Assembly (NCBI GenBank): GCA_016218765.1
Contig: JACRCZ010000101.1
Location: 1-64,000, forward strand
Direction: 5' to 3'
DNA: 64,000 nt
Origin: Deltaproteobacteria bacterium
GTDB taxonomy: Bacteria > Myxococcota_A > Polyangia > DRWM01 > JAAZOP01
The notes under the pieces: generated by a model
Seen by the model: only the letters and a program-made list of their open reading frames with translations
What the model was told of the DNA's origin: nothing
Database searches by the model: none
Position numbers and translations under genes: made by a program
Part shown: positions 8,293 to 16,738 of the stretch, in pieces
Layout of the letters: each line of letters begins with the position of its first letter
Numbering within the stretch: position 1 is the first letter of the stretch

Positions 8293-11076
8293 CTACGGGG
8301 CTAGCAGGGCACGTACCGTTTCGAACGAATCCGCGAGGTCCGGGTAGATCGGCTCCAATTCCAGCAGGTCGGAGAGAATCCCGCTGCGGATGTCGGCGAC
8401 GGTGCCCAACTCCACCCCGCACAAGAGGGACAGCTTGTAGCTCTCAAGCGCCTCGGCAGTCCGTCCCTGGGCCATCCAGGCGTCACCGAGATTGAGGTGG
8501 GCCAGCGCCGCGGTGCCCGTGCACTCCGGCTCGGCGGCGATCGCCCGCTGCGCCAGATCCTCGCCGGCGATCGGATCTCCACGGAGTGTCATCCACCACG
8601 AGGCGTTCGAGCACGCGGTGGGGTCGCCGGAATCGTCGCACCGGCGGAGGTCATCGTCCTCGCGCTCCTCCAGCGTGCGGGTGTCGGCGGGCACGGAGCC
8701 CTCGCCCTCGGTCGGACCGTACCGGTACGCCACCTGGAACGTGGCGCTGGCGAGCTCGTAGCCGCCCGAGTCCGAGCTGTACAGTCGGACGTCCCAAACG
8801 CCTTCGCCGGGCGCATAGAGCGTTACGGTGCCGCTTATGTCGCTCACGTACTCGTACGAGACGTCATAGGCGTCGGCCTCGTATTCGCTGCCGTGCGGGG
8901 CGTCGACGGGCAGGATGCCGATCCAGGCGTCGTACGCGCCCGCCAGTCCGGGCGCCTCGTATTCCACGACGACTGGGTCGCCAGGGGAGAACACTTCGGC
9001 AACCCGTAAGATCGCCGGTCCGGCGGGGTAGTAGCCATCCGGCGCCGCGACCGGCGACGTCCCTTGCGCGCTGAAGTCCTCGTACGACGTCCCGGCCTCG
9101 TCGCTCCACGATTCGGCGACGTAGCGATCGCCGTATGGGCCATCCGGCGTCGGCGCCATGAACGGCGACGTCCGCTGCGCGCTGAGCTCCTGATACGCCA
9201 TCGCGGCCTCGTTGCCCCACAGTTCGACGCCGTACGTGTCGCCATAGGTGTCCCACGTGTAGCCGCCGTAGAACCCGAAGAACCAGTCCGCGGCGCCGGG
9301 CGCATCGGGCCGGGACATGCCGGGCACGGGATAGGCCGGGAACAGCTCGAAGGCGAGCTGGAAGAGCTGTGCCATCCAGAGGCCGGCGCGAAAGCCGTAG
9401 CCGCCCTGGTCGGTGTAGTCGAGCACGTCGGCCAGGAAGGTCGCCTCGAGCTCCATCTCGCAACCGTGGAAGCCTGGATTCTCGTCCGACATCACACAGA
9501 ATCGCGGACCAAAGCCGATCCGGCCGAAGGAGTAGAGGTTCGTGCCGTCGGTGGTCAGCATCGAATTGTCCGCCCGATAGATCGTCTCCGCCGCACCGAG
9601 GTAGCGCATGCCGCCACGGCCCTCGACTCCCACCGTCAACCACGGGACGACGTCCGGCAGGCCGAACCGGAGCAGGACGCCCCCGTCGAAGGCCACGCCG
9701 TACTCGCTCGCTTGCGCCATCGCCACGCCCCCGAAGATCGTGGAGACGGCGAAGCCCGCGCTGAAGTGCCGACTGAAGTAGGGGAACATGGTGAAGTCGA
9801 ACTGCCCGCCCATCCCGAACGCCGACGAGCCCACGTTGCGCTCGGTTCCGGTCCGAGTGTCCTTCTCGGTGGCCAGCAGCGGCGCGAGCATGAGGCTGAT
9901 TCCGAAATTGAGCTTGAGATACCACGACGGCCCTCGGTAGTGGGCGACCGACTCATCCACGGAGTAGCCGGAAAGCATGCCCATCATCAGGCCCACGTCG
10001 GCGTACATCTGGCCGACGGCCGCCACGCCCTGGGAGTGGAGGCTGTCGCGTCCGACCCGGGCCGAGTATTCGTCGGCTGCAGTGGCGAACCCATCGCCGG
10101 GTCCGCCTTCCGGGCCGTCGGCTCCAACCCCGGTGCCCCAAGCCCCGCCACCGCCACCGCCGCCACCGCTGCCGCCCTCGCCGCCGCCTTCGCCGCCTTC
10201 GCCTTCGCCGCCTTCGCCGCCACCGCCGCCGCCCCCACCGCCTTCGCCGCCACCGCCGCCACCGCTGCCGCCGCCCTCGCCGCCACCGCCACCGCCGCTG
10301 CCGCCGCCTTCGCCGCCACCACCCTGATCGCCGCCCGTCCCGTTTTCGCCCTCTTCGTCGTCGGCTTCGCCGGAGGTCAGTTCGTACCAAGTAGGGCCAG
10401 CCGCCCCACCACCCGGCTGACCTTCTTCTCCGCCAGGTGTGTCGTCGTCATCGCCACCCCCGAACAGATCCCGCCAGGCCGGAGATCCCACGACCGGTCC
10501 ATCGCCGCCGCCTTCACCACCGGTGTCGTCCCCATCCGTCTGCCCTGTCGGGGTCGAATCCGAAGATACCCGCGTGAACGTCGCACGGATCGACGATAGT
10601 AGCGCGTGGACATCACGGCCCTGGCAGGCCGTGTACCACATTCCGGAGCCACGCCCTCCCGCCGACGACCACGGGGCAATCGTGGTTTCCTCGCTCACCA
10701 CGGCCGTATTGCCGTCCGAGCAGTTCCAGACGCCGTTCCACTTGATCCGCAACGTATCGCCGCAGCGGTTCTGGATCTCGATGAAGTCGTAGCCGGCCTC
10801 CATCGGGCAGTCGTAGTAGAAGAACTCGACCTCGCAGTTGAAGCCGACCGGAACGGCACCGGCTGTCTGAGCATCGCTGCAGACGTGCTGCTCGAACTGC
10901 GCCCGGGCCGCACCCGGGCCGAGCGAAAGCGCCGCCGCTGCGACGGTCGCCGAGACCACCGGCCACCTTGCAGGCCCGAACGTCGTCGGCCGCATCGAGC
11001 TTCCGCCGATGCAAGGCGCCACCCCATCACAGGCCCGTCGGGACACGATCCTTCCTCGTCGGTCGTGGCTGTTCAT
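8293..11076 (-). CDS. Large secreted protein: N-terminal Cys domain, Gly-rich linker, barrel-like domain
   Basis: About 927 aa from the ATG at 11076, chosen because GGGGAGGAG lies seven bases upstream. An ATG at 10995 would give a more compact signal peptide ending AARA before QFEQHVCSD. The mature protein begins with a roughly 110-residue Cys-containing domain, followed by acidic and extremely Gly-rich sequence (GGGEGGGSGGGG type, DNA 10140-10320). A barrel-like region then follows (FGISLMLAPLL, FAVSTIFGGVAM), with two imperfect repeats around SAQRTSP and SAQGTSP. The C-terminal 90 residues resemble a TPR pair (LNLGDAWMAQGRTAEALESY). A role at the outer membrane is inferred; I do not recognise the family. 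Gene 1 of the window has a similar low-complexity-plus-barrel design. Confidence 0.7.
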   Translation of the reverse strand: MNSHDRRGRIVSRRACDGVAPCIGGSSMRPTTFGPARWPVVSATVAAAALSLGPGAARAQFEQHVCSDAQTAGAVPVGFNCEVEFFYYDCPMEAGYDFIEIQNRCGDTLRIKWNGVWNCSDGNTAVVSEETTIAPWSSAGGRGSGMWYTACQGRDVHALLSSIRATFTRVSSDSTPTGQTDGDDTGGEGGGDGPVVGSPAWRDLFGGGDDDDTPGGEEGQPGGGAAGPTWYELTSGEADDEEGENGTGGDQGGGGEGGGSGGGGGGEGGGSGGGGGGEGGGGGGGGGEGGEGEGGEGGGEGGSGGGGGGGGAWGTGVGADGPEGGPGDGFATAADEYSARVGRDSLHSQGVAAVGQMYADVGLMMGMLSGYSVDESVAHYRGPSWYLKLNFGISLMLAPLLATEKDTRTGTERNVGSSAFGMGGQFDFTMFPYFSRHFSAGFAVSTIFGGVAMAQASEYGVAFDGGVLLRFGLPDVVPWLTVGVEGRGGMRYLGAAETIYRADNSMLTTDGTNLYSFGRIGFGPRFCVMSDENPGFHGCEMELEATFLADVLDYTDQGGYGFRAGLWMAQLFQLAFELFPAYPVPGMSRPDAPGAADWFFGFYGGYTWDTYGDTYGVELWGNEAAMAYQELSAQRTSPFMAPTPDGPYGDRYVAESWSDEAGTSYEDFSAQGTSPVAAPDGYYPAGPAILRVAEVFSPGDPVVVEYEAPGLAGAYDAWIGILPVDAPHGSEYEADAYDVSYEYVSDISGTVTLYAPGEGVWDVRLYSSDSGGYELASATFQVAYRYGPTEGEGSVPADTRTLEEREDDDLRRCDDSGDPTACSNASWWMTLRGDPIAGEDLAQRAIAAEPECTGTAALAHLNLGDAWMAQGRTAEALESYKLSLLCGVELGTVADIRSGILSDLLELEPIYPDLADSFETVRALLAP

Positions 11077-11617
11077 CGCACGCTCCTCCCCGCGCCTTGC
11101 GACCCCCCAAGCCATGCCCGGCAATCTGCGGCTGCAGATCGCAGCCCTTTTGCGCCGGTATTGTGAGTTCCAAGATACTACCTCGACAAAGAAGGGATCA
11201 AGCACATCGGTAGCTGACCGCCCTTCGTATGGCCTGCCCTTGTGGTGGAAACGCTCGCCGAGAAGCGCGAATCGCGCTCGCACAGTGCGCGACCGTGTCC
11301 CGTGTCGGCCGGCCGGGAGAGCCGCGGACGGACGAGAGAACCCGGAGTTGCCCTTCCGCGCTCACGACGCGCAAGGTGGCGCTTCTCTGCGATTGCCTCC
11401 AGTTCCGACCGCCCCGATGTCGCCTGGACCCGCGCCCCACACGTTCGTGGAGCCGACCGGGGAGGAGATCGCCGTCGAGGTCGACGCCGTGTCGTCCCAG
11501 TGCGGGATTTTCGGGCCACGATGCCGTTCGGATGCGACACCGCGTGCATCGGAGCAGGCAATGGATGATCGTCCACGCAGAGGATCGAGACGGCGAATCG
11601 TGGTAAAGGAAGTCGCC
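11077..11617. other. Divergent intergenic region, no convincing gene
   Basis: A 541-bp gap between two divergently transcribed genes. Open frames cross it on both strands, but their composition is Arg/Pro-rich and they show no recognisable domain, so they are most likely read-through of GC-rich DNA. It presumably holds promoters for both genes. Confidence 0.5.
11160..11189 (-). promoter_or_regulatory. Candidate sigma70-like promoter for the Gly-rich barrel gene
   Basis: On the minus strand TTGTCG (11189-11184) is followed after 18 bp by CACAAT (11165-11160), about 85 bp before the chosen start. The match is moderate and was found by eye. Confidence 0.3.
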
Positions 11618-13129
11618 ATGCGCTTCGAGAAGCCGCTCGCGAGGTTCGCCGGTGCTCATCGGTGGTTCATTCCGTTCGCCCTTGCGGCCGCCTGCGGCCC
11701 GCGCACCGTCGAGCGACCCGCCGCGCCGCTTTCCGACACCTCCAGGGCCCAGGGCGAGCACGCCCGGCCGGGTGCCGATGACTCTGCGCATCCGGACGAC
11801 CGGGTCGCACTTGGCAGCGCCGCCCTGCGCTGGCGCACCGACACCGCAGGGACGGCATCGTCCGGCGGCTGGCTGACGCCGCAGGTGCTCTGGTCGCGAG
11901 GCAACCTCGTCGTCGCGCGTGACGACCAGATCGGCGTGCTGATCGGCTACGACGCGGCGGACGGCCACGAGACGTGGCGGCTGCCCATGCCGGGCGAGCG
12001 CGGCGGCGCCGGCAGCAGGGCGCCCGTCGAGCAAGACGGCGTGCTGTTCCTTACCCGCGGCGACCGCCTGTTCGCGGTCGACCTTGCCGCTGGCCGGCTG
12101 CTCTGGGATCGCGAGTCGCCCCGCGGAACGGGCAGGGCATCCCTCGCGGTGCCTGGCAGGCTTGTCCTCCTGACCGACGTCCCGCCCTCGTCGGAGTTCG
12201 GCGATTCCGATTCGCCAGCCGGCCCGGGTGTTCCGGCGGAGACCATCCTGTCTGCGTTCGACCCCGCCGACGGAACGCCGGCATGGGAGGCTCACGTGTT
12301 GACCGAAGGTCCGAGTCTGGCGGTGTCGCCGGAGTACGCCGTCCTGGTCGAGCACATGCCAGACTCCGGGGAGTGGGAGGAATCGTCCACGATCCGCGCC
12401 GGTCGGCAACGGAGCACCAAGGCCGGAACCGCACGGCCCGGAAACACGGCGTGGCCTCGCCGACGCACGCTGAAGCATGCCGGGGGCTACCAGGCGGAAC
12501 CCGCGTTCCGGACGGTCCTGTCCCTCTACCGCCTCGCCGACGGTACCCTCGAACGGTCCGTGACGCATCGGGGCTACCTCGAGCGGCCGCTGGCCTGGCA
12601 GGACGTCCTTGTCATCACCCAACGGCTCGACGAAGGCTCCGGGTGGTTCTTCGAAAGGCTCACCGGGTTTCGGTTGCCGTCGCTGGAGTGGATCTGGGAC
12701 CGGGATCTGGAGGCCGGCTCGCCGCTGGCCTCCCTCTGGGAGCTCGGACGCATCGCCGACGACCTGCTGCTGGGCGCCGGCCGTACTCTGCAGCGCATCG
12801 CCACGACGACCGGTGACGTCCGGGCGGAGTTGGATCTGGTTCCGCTGCTGCCCGGCGGCGAGACGGACGATGTCGACTGGTGGGCTCGCTCTTGTGTCGA
12901 GGCGCTCGTCGCCGCCGGCGATTCGTTGCTGCTGCTCACCACCGACAGCTGTGGAAACCGGTTCCTGATCATCGACGCCGCGACGCTCCAGCCGCGTTCG
13001 GCGACCTCGGGGTTCGACGAGCCGTCCCCGATGCCGTCTCCGCCGCTCGTGGCCGACGATCGCACCGCCGTGCTCGCCGTTCCGGGCGGGCTCGTCGCCA
13101 TCGATCTCCAGGCGACCGTGGAGCGTTGA
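11618..13129 (+). CDS. PQQ-type beta-propeller repeat lipoprotein
   Basis: 503 aa. The start at 11618 follows AAGGAAG by six bases and gives a lipoprotein signal (FALAAAC, lipobox Cys about residue 24). Propeller blades of the PQQ-repeat type recur: IGYDAADGHETWRLP, FAVDLAAGRLLWDRE, SAFDPADGTPAWE and LYRLADGTLERS. Such proteins often act as outer-membrane assembly scaffolds (BamB-like) or as quinoprotein folds; no PQQ ligand set is evident, so a structural or scaffold role is more likely than dehydrogenase activity. The gene stands alone, divergent from the barrel gene. Alternative starts up to 11009 only add Arg-rich sequence. Confidence 0.8.
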   Translation: MRFEKPLARFAGAHRWFIPFALAAACGPRTVERPAAPLSDTSRAQGEHARPGADDSAHPDDRVALGSAALRWRTDTAGTASSGGWLTPQVLWSRGNLVVARDDQIGVLIGYDAADGHETWRLPMPGERGGAGSRAPVEQDGVLFLTRGDRLFAVDLAAGRLLWDRESPRGTGRASLAVPGRLVLLTDVPPSSEFGDSDSPAGPGVPAETILSAFDPADGTPAWEAHVLTEGPSLAVSPEYAVLVEHMPDSGEWEESSTIRAGRQRSTKAGTARPGNTAWPRRRTLKHAGGYQAEPAFRTVLSLYRLADGTLERSVTHRGYLERPLAWQDVLVITQRLDEGSGWFFERLTGFRLPSLEWIWDRDLEAGSPLASLWELGRIADDLLLGAGRTLQRIATTTGDVRAELDLVPLLPGGETDDVDWWARSCVEALVAAGDSLLLLTTDSCGNRFLIIDAATLQPRSATSGFDEPSPMPSPPLVADDRTAVLAVPGGLVAIDLQATVER

Positions 13130-13195
13130 CCAAGCGCCGGCGACGGAGCCCGCTCCAGGCCCGGGCGACGACGACCGCACCACCCGCCACGCACT

Positions 13196-13486
13196 TCACG
13201 GTCTCCGTCGGCGATACGCCCGCCCCGGCGGGGCGGTCCGTGGCGGGGGAGACGCAGTACACCCGTCCGTCCTCGCCGTAGACGAAGAGGCGAGCGGCAA
13301 CTCGTGGACCAAGTCGACCAGCAGGTGCAGCTTGTATCCGAACCACCTGGCCGGGATCCGACACCCGAGCACGAGCACGCGGCCGAATCGCCCAGGGCCG
13401 CCCGCCGACCACCCCCGTCCACGCAAGATCGAGCCGCGGTGGCCCCCCTGGGGTATTTCCCGCGCGCAGCGCGGATGGCTCGTCAT
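13196..13486 (-). pseudogene. Transposase remnant (DDE type), degenerate
   Basis: The minus-strand frame contains WFGYKLHLLVDLVHELPLA, the conserved block around a catalytic Asp in IS4/IS1182-like DDE transposases (compare FGYKLHLLVDxxxELPLA). Sequence before and after the block does not continue a transposase in the same frame, and a plausible continuation shifts frame. No terminal inverted repeats were found in the 420-bp gap between the propeller lipoprotein and the next gene. It is best read as a decayed insertion-sequence fragment. Confidence 0.45.
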
Positions 13487-13548
13487 GAGCCCGCTTGAAC
13501 TTCCGCCCGTTTGTACTATGGTCCGCCGGCCGGAAAGGGGACGGACGG

Positions 13549-14274
13549 ATGGGCGACGCGCTGATCGTCATCCCGACGTACAACGAGGCGGACAACGTGC
13601 GGCCGATCGTGTCGGCGGTGCGCGGCGTCGTTCCCGACGCCCACGTGCTGATCGTGGACGACAACTCCCCGGACGGCACGGGGAAACTCGCCGACGAGCT
13701 GGCCGCGGCCGACCCCCAGGTCCACGTGCTCCACCGCGCGGGCAAGGAAGGCCTCGGCCGCGCGTACCTCGACGCGTTCCGCTGGGGCCTCGGGCGCGGC
13801 TACGACAAGCTGGTCGAGTTCGACGCCGATTTCTCGCACAACCCGAAGTACCTGCCCAAGATCCTCGAGGCGCTCGATCGCTCCGACGTCGCCGTCGGCT
13901 CGCGCTACGTCGCCGGCGGCGGCACCGAGAACTGGGGCCTCGTCCGCAAGATCATCTCCGCCGGCGGCTCGTGGTACGGCCGACTGGTGCTCGGCGTTCC
14001 GATCCGCGATCTCACGGCCGGGTTCATCGGCTGGAACCGTCGCGTGCTGGAGGCGATCGACCTGGGCCGCGTGCAATCGGCGGGGTTCGCGTTCCAGATG
14101 GAGATGAAGGTCCGGGCGCTGCGCAAGGGATTCCGCGTGGAGGAGGTCCCGATCATCTTCGTCGACCGGCGCGCCGGGACCTCGAAGATGTCGGGCGGGA
14201 TCCTGGTCGAGGGCCTGTTCCGCGTGTGGCAGGTCCGCTCCCGCGTCCGGGCCGAAGAACGCGAGGGCCGGTAG
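13549..14274 (+). CDS. Polyprenol-phosphate mannosyl/glycosyltransferase (dolichol-P-mannose synthase-like, GT2)
   Basis: 241 aa. The start at 13549 follows AAAGGGGACGGACGG. This GT2 enzyme transfers a sugar from a nucleotide donor to a polyprenyl phosphate at the cytoplasmic face of the inner membrane. Visible motifs are the N-terminal IPTYNEADN, the donor-binding VDDNSPDGT, the DxD site in EFDADFSHNP, and the GSRY and GFIGWNR segments typical of the soluble DPM1-like type without C-terminal membrane helices. The next gene (GtrA, one base after the stop) is a classical partner that flips the lipid-linked sugar. The sugar donor cannot be told from sequence. Confidence 0.9.
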   Translation: MGDALIVIPTYNEADNVRPIVSAVRGVVPDAHVLIVDDNSPDGTGKLADELAAADPQVHVLHRAGKEGLGRAYLDAFRWGLGRGYDKLVEFDADFSHNPKYLPKILEALDRSDVAVGSRYVAGGGTENWGLVRKIISAGGSWYGRLVLGVPIRDLTAGFIGWNRRVLEAIDLGRVQSAGFAFQMEMKVRALRKGFRVEEVPIIFVDRRAGTSKMSGGILVEGLFRVWQVRSRVRAEEREGR

Positions 14275-14275
14275 C

Positions 14276-14728
14276 GTGGGTGCGGGAGACCTGGCGCGGC
14301 GCTTCCCCTGGGCGCGGTTCCTCAAGTTCTGCATCGTCGGCGGCAGCGGCGTCTTTGTGAACTACGGCGTCTACCTGCCGCTCACCCGCTGGCTGCACGT
14401 GCTGGAGGAGTCGTCCCAGGCGCTGAGCATCGCGGTCTCGATCCTGACCAACTTCGTGCTCAACGAGGTCTGGACCTTCCGCGACCGCCGCAGCGGGGGC
14501 GCGGGCGGGTTCTTCCGCCGCCTGTCGCAGTTCTACCTCGTCTCGCTCGTCGGCGCCGCGATCCAGTGGGGTGTGGCAATGCCGCTGTGCTATCGCACGC
14601 TGGGCGTGCCCGACATGCTCGCGGTGCTGATCGGCATCGGCGTCGCGACGGGGTGGAACTTCCTGCTCAACCTGATCTGGACGTGGAAGAAGTCGAGCGC
14701 CGCGACGCCCAAACCTCCCACAGCCTGA
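14276..14728 (+). CDS. GtrA family membrane protein
   Basis: 150 aa starting with GTG one base after the previous stop. Four hydrophobic segments are visible (FLKFCIVGGSGVFVNYGVYL, LSIAVSILTNFVLNEVWTF, FYLVSLVGAAIQWGVAM and LAVLIGIGVATGWNFLLNLIWTW), and the NFxLNxxWTF pattern is diagnostic of GtrA. Family members are proposed flippases for polyprenyl-phosphate sugars used in glycosylation of O-antigen, teichoic acid or arabinogalactan. Coupling to the upstream polyprenol-phosphate sugar synthase supports that role. The 3' end overlaps the convergent PAP2 gene by 62 bp. Confidence 0.9.
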   Translation: MGAGDLARRFPWARFLKFCIVGGSGVFVNYGVYLPLTRWLHVLEESSQALSIAVSILTNFVLNEVWTFRDRRSGGAGGFFRRLSQFYLVSLVGAAIQWGVAMPLCYRTLGVPDMLAVLIGIGVATGWNFLLNLIWTWKKSSAATPKPPTA

Positions 14729-15254
14729 ACCCCGCCACGGAGAAGACGATGCCCAGGAGCGCGCCGACCAGCGCATCCGAGGGGAAGTGCACGCCCAGGT
14801 AGACGCGGGAGAGGGCGACCAGCGCCGCGGCGGCCGAGGCGGCGATCGACCAGCGGGGGTAGACCAGGGACACGTAGGTCGCCGTGCCGAACGCGGCCTG
14901 CGAGTGCCCCGACGGGAACGAGCGATCGTACAGCGCGTCGCCCGGCATCCGGACTTCGACCTCGCCCCGGATCTCGGCGGCCATGAAGTGCCGCGCCGGA
15001 CGTTCCCGGTCGGTCGCCCATTTGATCGCCTCGACCGCCAGCGCTCCGACGGCCACGGAGAGCACCATCGCCAGGAGGTGCCGTCGCAGATTCGGGCGGT
15101 CGAAGAGCAGCATCGGGCCCAGCACGAGCACCGCGAGCACGACGCCGTGGCCGAGCCAGGTGACGGCACGGAAGAACCAGTCGAGCGCGGGGGCGCCCAG
15201 GCCGTTGACGGCCAGGAAGACGCGCTCGTCGAGGCGGATCAGCCAGTCAGGCAT
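14667..15254 (-). CDS. PAP2 family membrane phosphatase
   Basis: 195 aa. All three phosphatidic-acid-phosphatase type 2 signatures are present: KWATDRERP (79-85), PSGH (114-117) and SRxxxxxHxxxD (149-160), separated by transmembrane helices as in the six-helix fold. It probably dephosphorylates a lipid pyrophosphate such as undecaprenyl pyrophosphate or phosphatidate at the periplasmic face, which fits the neighbouring lipid-linked sugar genes. Its last 62 bp overlap the convergent GtrA gene, with both reading frames intact. The exact substrate is not resolved. Confidence 0.85.
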   Translation of the reverse strand: MPDWLIRLDERVFLAVNGLGAPALDWFFRAVTWLGHGVVLAVLVLGPMLLFDRPNLRRHLLAMVLSVAVGALAVEAIKWATDRERPARHFMAAEIRGEVEVRMPGDALYDRSFPSGHSQAAFGTATYVSLVYPRWSIAASAAAALVALSRVYLGVHFPSDALVGALLGIVFSVAGFRLWEVWASRRSTSSTSRSG

Positions 15255-15263
15255 GCCCGTGAA

Positions 15264-16652
15264 CTATCCAATCTCCACCTCCTGGAGGTACTCGGGCACC
15301 ACCACGTTCCAGCCCAGCTCGCCGGCGATCTTGTCGCGCAGGGCCGCGGAGGCGTCGGGCTCGCCGTGGACGACGAAGGTCGTCCTGGGGGGTCTCGGCG
15401 CCGTGCGGAGCCAGCGGAGGATCTGGCCGCGGTCGGCGTGGGCGGAGAGGCGGGGGATCATCTTCACCTGCGCGTTGACCTCGACGAACTCGCCGTGGAT
15501 CTTGACCGTCTTCTCGCCGTCGAAGAGCCGCCGGCCGCGGGTGCCCATCGCCTGGAAGCCGGTGAGCAGCACGGTATTGCGCGGGTCGGGGAGCATTTCC
15601 CGCAGGTAGTGCAGCACACGCCCGCCGGTGGCCATGCCCGAGGCGGAGATGATGATCGCCGGCTTCTTGCTGCGCGCGGCCATGCGCGAGCCGCGCGGGC
15701 CCTTGGGGATCTGCGCCGTGCGGTAGGCCAGCGGGCCGCCCGAGCGCGCGCGCTCGCGCATCTCCTCGTCCTGGTCCTCGACGTGCGCCAGCACGACCTT
15801 CGTCGCCTGCTCGGCCATCGGCGAGTCCACGATGATCGGCACCTGCGGGATGCGGTTCGCCTCGCGCAGCTCGTTCAGGAGGTACAGCACCTCCTGGGTG
15901 CGGCCGACGGCGAAGGCGGGGATGACGATGCGCCCGCCGCGCGCGATCGCCGCGGTGACCAGCGCCGCCAGCTCGTCGCGCGGGTCGACCGCGTCGTGGT
16001 CGCGGTCGCCGTAGGTCGACTCGACGAGCAGCGCGTCGCACTCGGGTACCGGCGTCGGATCCGGCAGGATCGGCGCGTCGTACGGCCCGATGTCGCCCGA
16101 GAACAGGACGCGCAGCGGCGGCCCGCCGGGGTTCTCGACGGTCAGCCGCACGTGGGCCGAGCCGACGATGTGCCCGGCGGGGAGGAACTCGGCGGTGATG
16201 CCCGGCGCGAGGCCGATCGGCAGGCGGTACTTGCAGCGCACGAAGAGCCGCAGCGCGTTGCGTGCGTCCTTCTCCGTGTACAGCGGCCGGGCGGGGGAGT
16301 GCTTCGAGAACCCCTTGCGGTTGGCGTAGCGCGCGTCTTCTTCCTGGAGCCGGGCCGAGTCGGGGAGGATGAACTGCGCGACGTCATAGCTGCCGCTCGA
16401 GGCGTGGATCGGGCCGTGGAAGCCCTGGCGAACGAGCAGCGGCAGGCCGCCGATGTGGTCGACGTGCGCGTGGGTGACCACGACGGCGTCGATCGAGGAT
16501 GCCTCGACCGGCAGCGGTGCCCAGTTGCGCTCGCGCAGGGCCTTCTGTCCCTGGAACAGTCCGTGGTCGACCAGGATCCGCGCCTTCCCCGTGTCCACCA
16601 GGTACTTCGATCCCGTCACCGTACCGGTCGCTCCGAGGAACTTGATCTTCAT
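15264..16652 (-). CDS. Beta-CASP metallo-beta-lactamase RNA-processing exonuclease
   Basis: 462 aa starting MKIKFLGATGTVTGS, with GAGGAG eight bases upstream. It belongs to the MBL/beta-CASP group that includes CPSF73-like and YSH1-like nucleases. Motifs in order are HAHVDHIGG (HxHxDH metal site), PAGHIVGSAH, FSGDIG, the beta-CASP motif A in ESTYGDRDH, SASGMATGG (motif B) and VHGEPDA (motif C region). These make a two-zinc ribonuclease acting on RNA in the cytoplasm the likely role. The stop lies 9 bp from the PAP2 start on the same strand, so the two may be cotranscribed. Upstream is a C-rich repeat array. A much longer open frame upstream is spurious. Confidence 0.88.
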   Translation of the reverse strand: MKIKFLGATGTVTGSKYLVDTGKARILVDHGLFQGQKALRERNWAPLPVEASSIDAVVVTHAHVDHIGGLPLLVRQGFHGPIHASSGSYDVAQFILPDSARLQEEDARYANRKGFSKHSPARPLYTEKDARNALRLFVRCKYRLPIGLAPGITAEFLPAGHIVGSAHVRLTVENPGGPPLRVLFSGDIGPYDAPILPDPTPVPECDALLVESTYGDRDHDAVDPRDELAALVTAAIARGGRIVIPAFAVGRTQEVLYLLNELREANRIPQVPIIVDSPMAEQATKVVLAHVEDQDEEMRERARSGGPLAYRTAQIPKGPRGSRMAARSKKPAIIISASGMATGGRVLHYLREMLPDPRNTVLLTGFQAMGTRGRRLFDGEKTVKIHGEFVEVNAQVKMIPRLSAHADRGQILRWLRTAPRPPRTTFVVHGEPDASAALRDKIAGELGWNVVVPEYLQEVEIG

Positions 16653-16672
16653 CTCGCGCTCCTCACTTCCCG

Positions 16673-16738
16673 CCCCCCCCGCACTCCCCGCCCCCCCCGC
16701 ACTCCCCGCACTCCCCCCGCACTCCCCCCGCACTCCCC
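16673..16738. repeat. C-rich short-unit repeat array between genes
   Basis: Five copies of GCACTCCCC with variable C-tracts (unit 9-18 bp) fill almost the whole gap between the start of the beta-CASP gene and the stop of the next gene. A related unit in the opposite orientation (GGGGAGTGCGGG) occurs near 30840-30860 at the end of another gene. Confidence 0.8.

Noticed and set aside
11009-11617. Extended N-terminus (203 codons) of the PQQ-propeller protein
   Set aside because: Arg-rich and unstructured; a lipoprotein signal with a good ribosome binding site begins at 11618.
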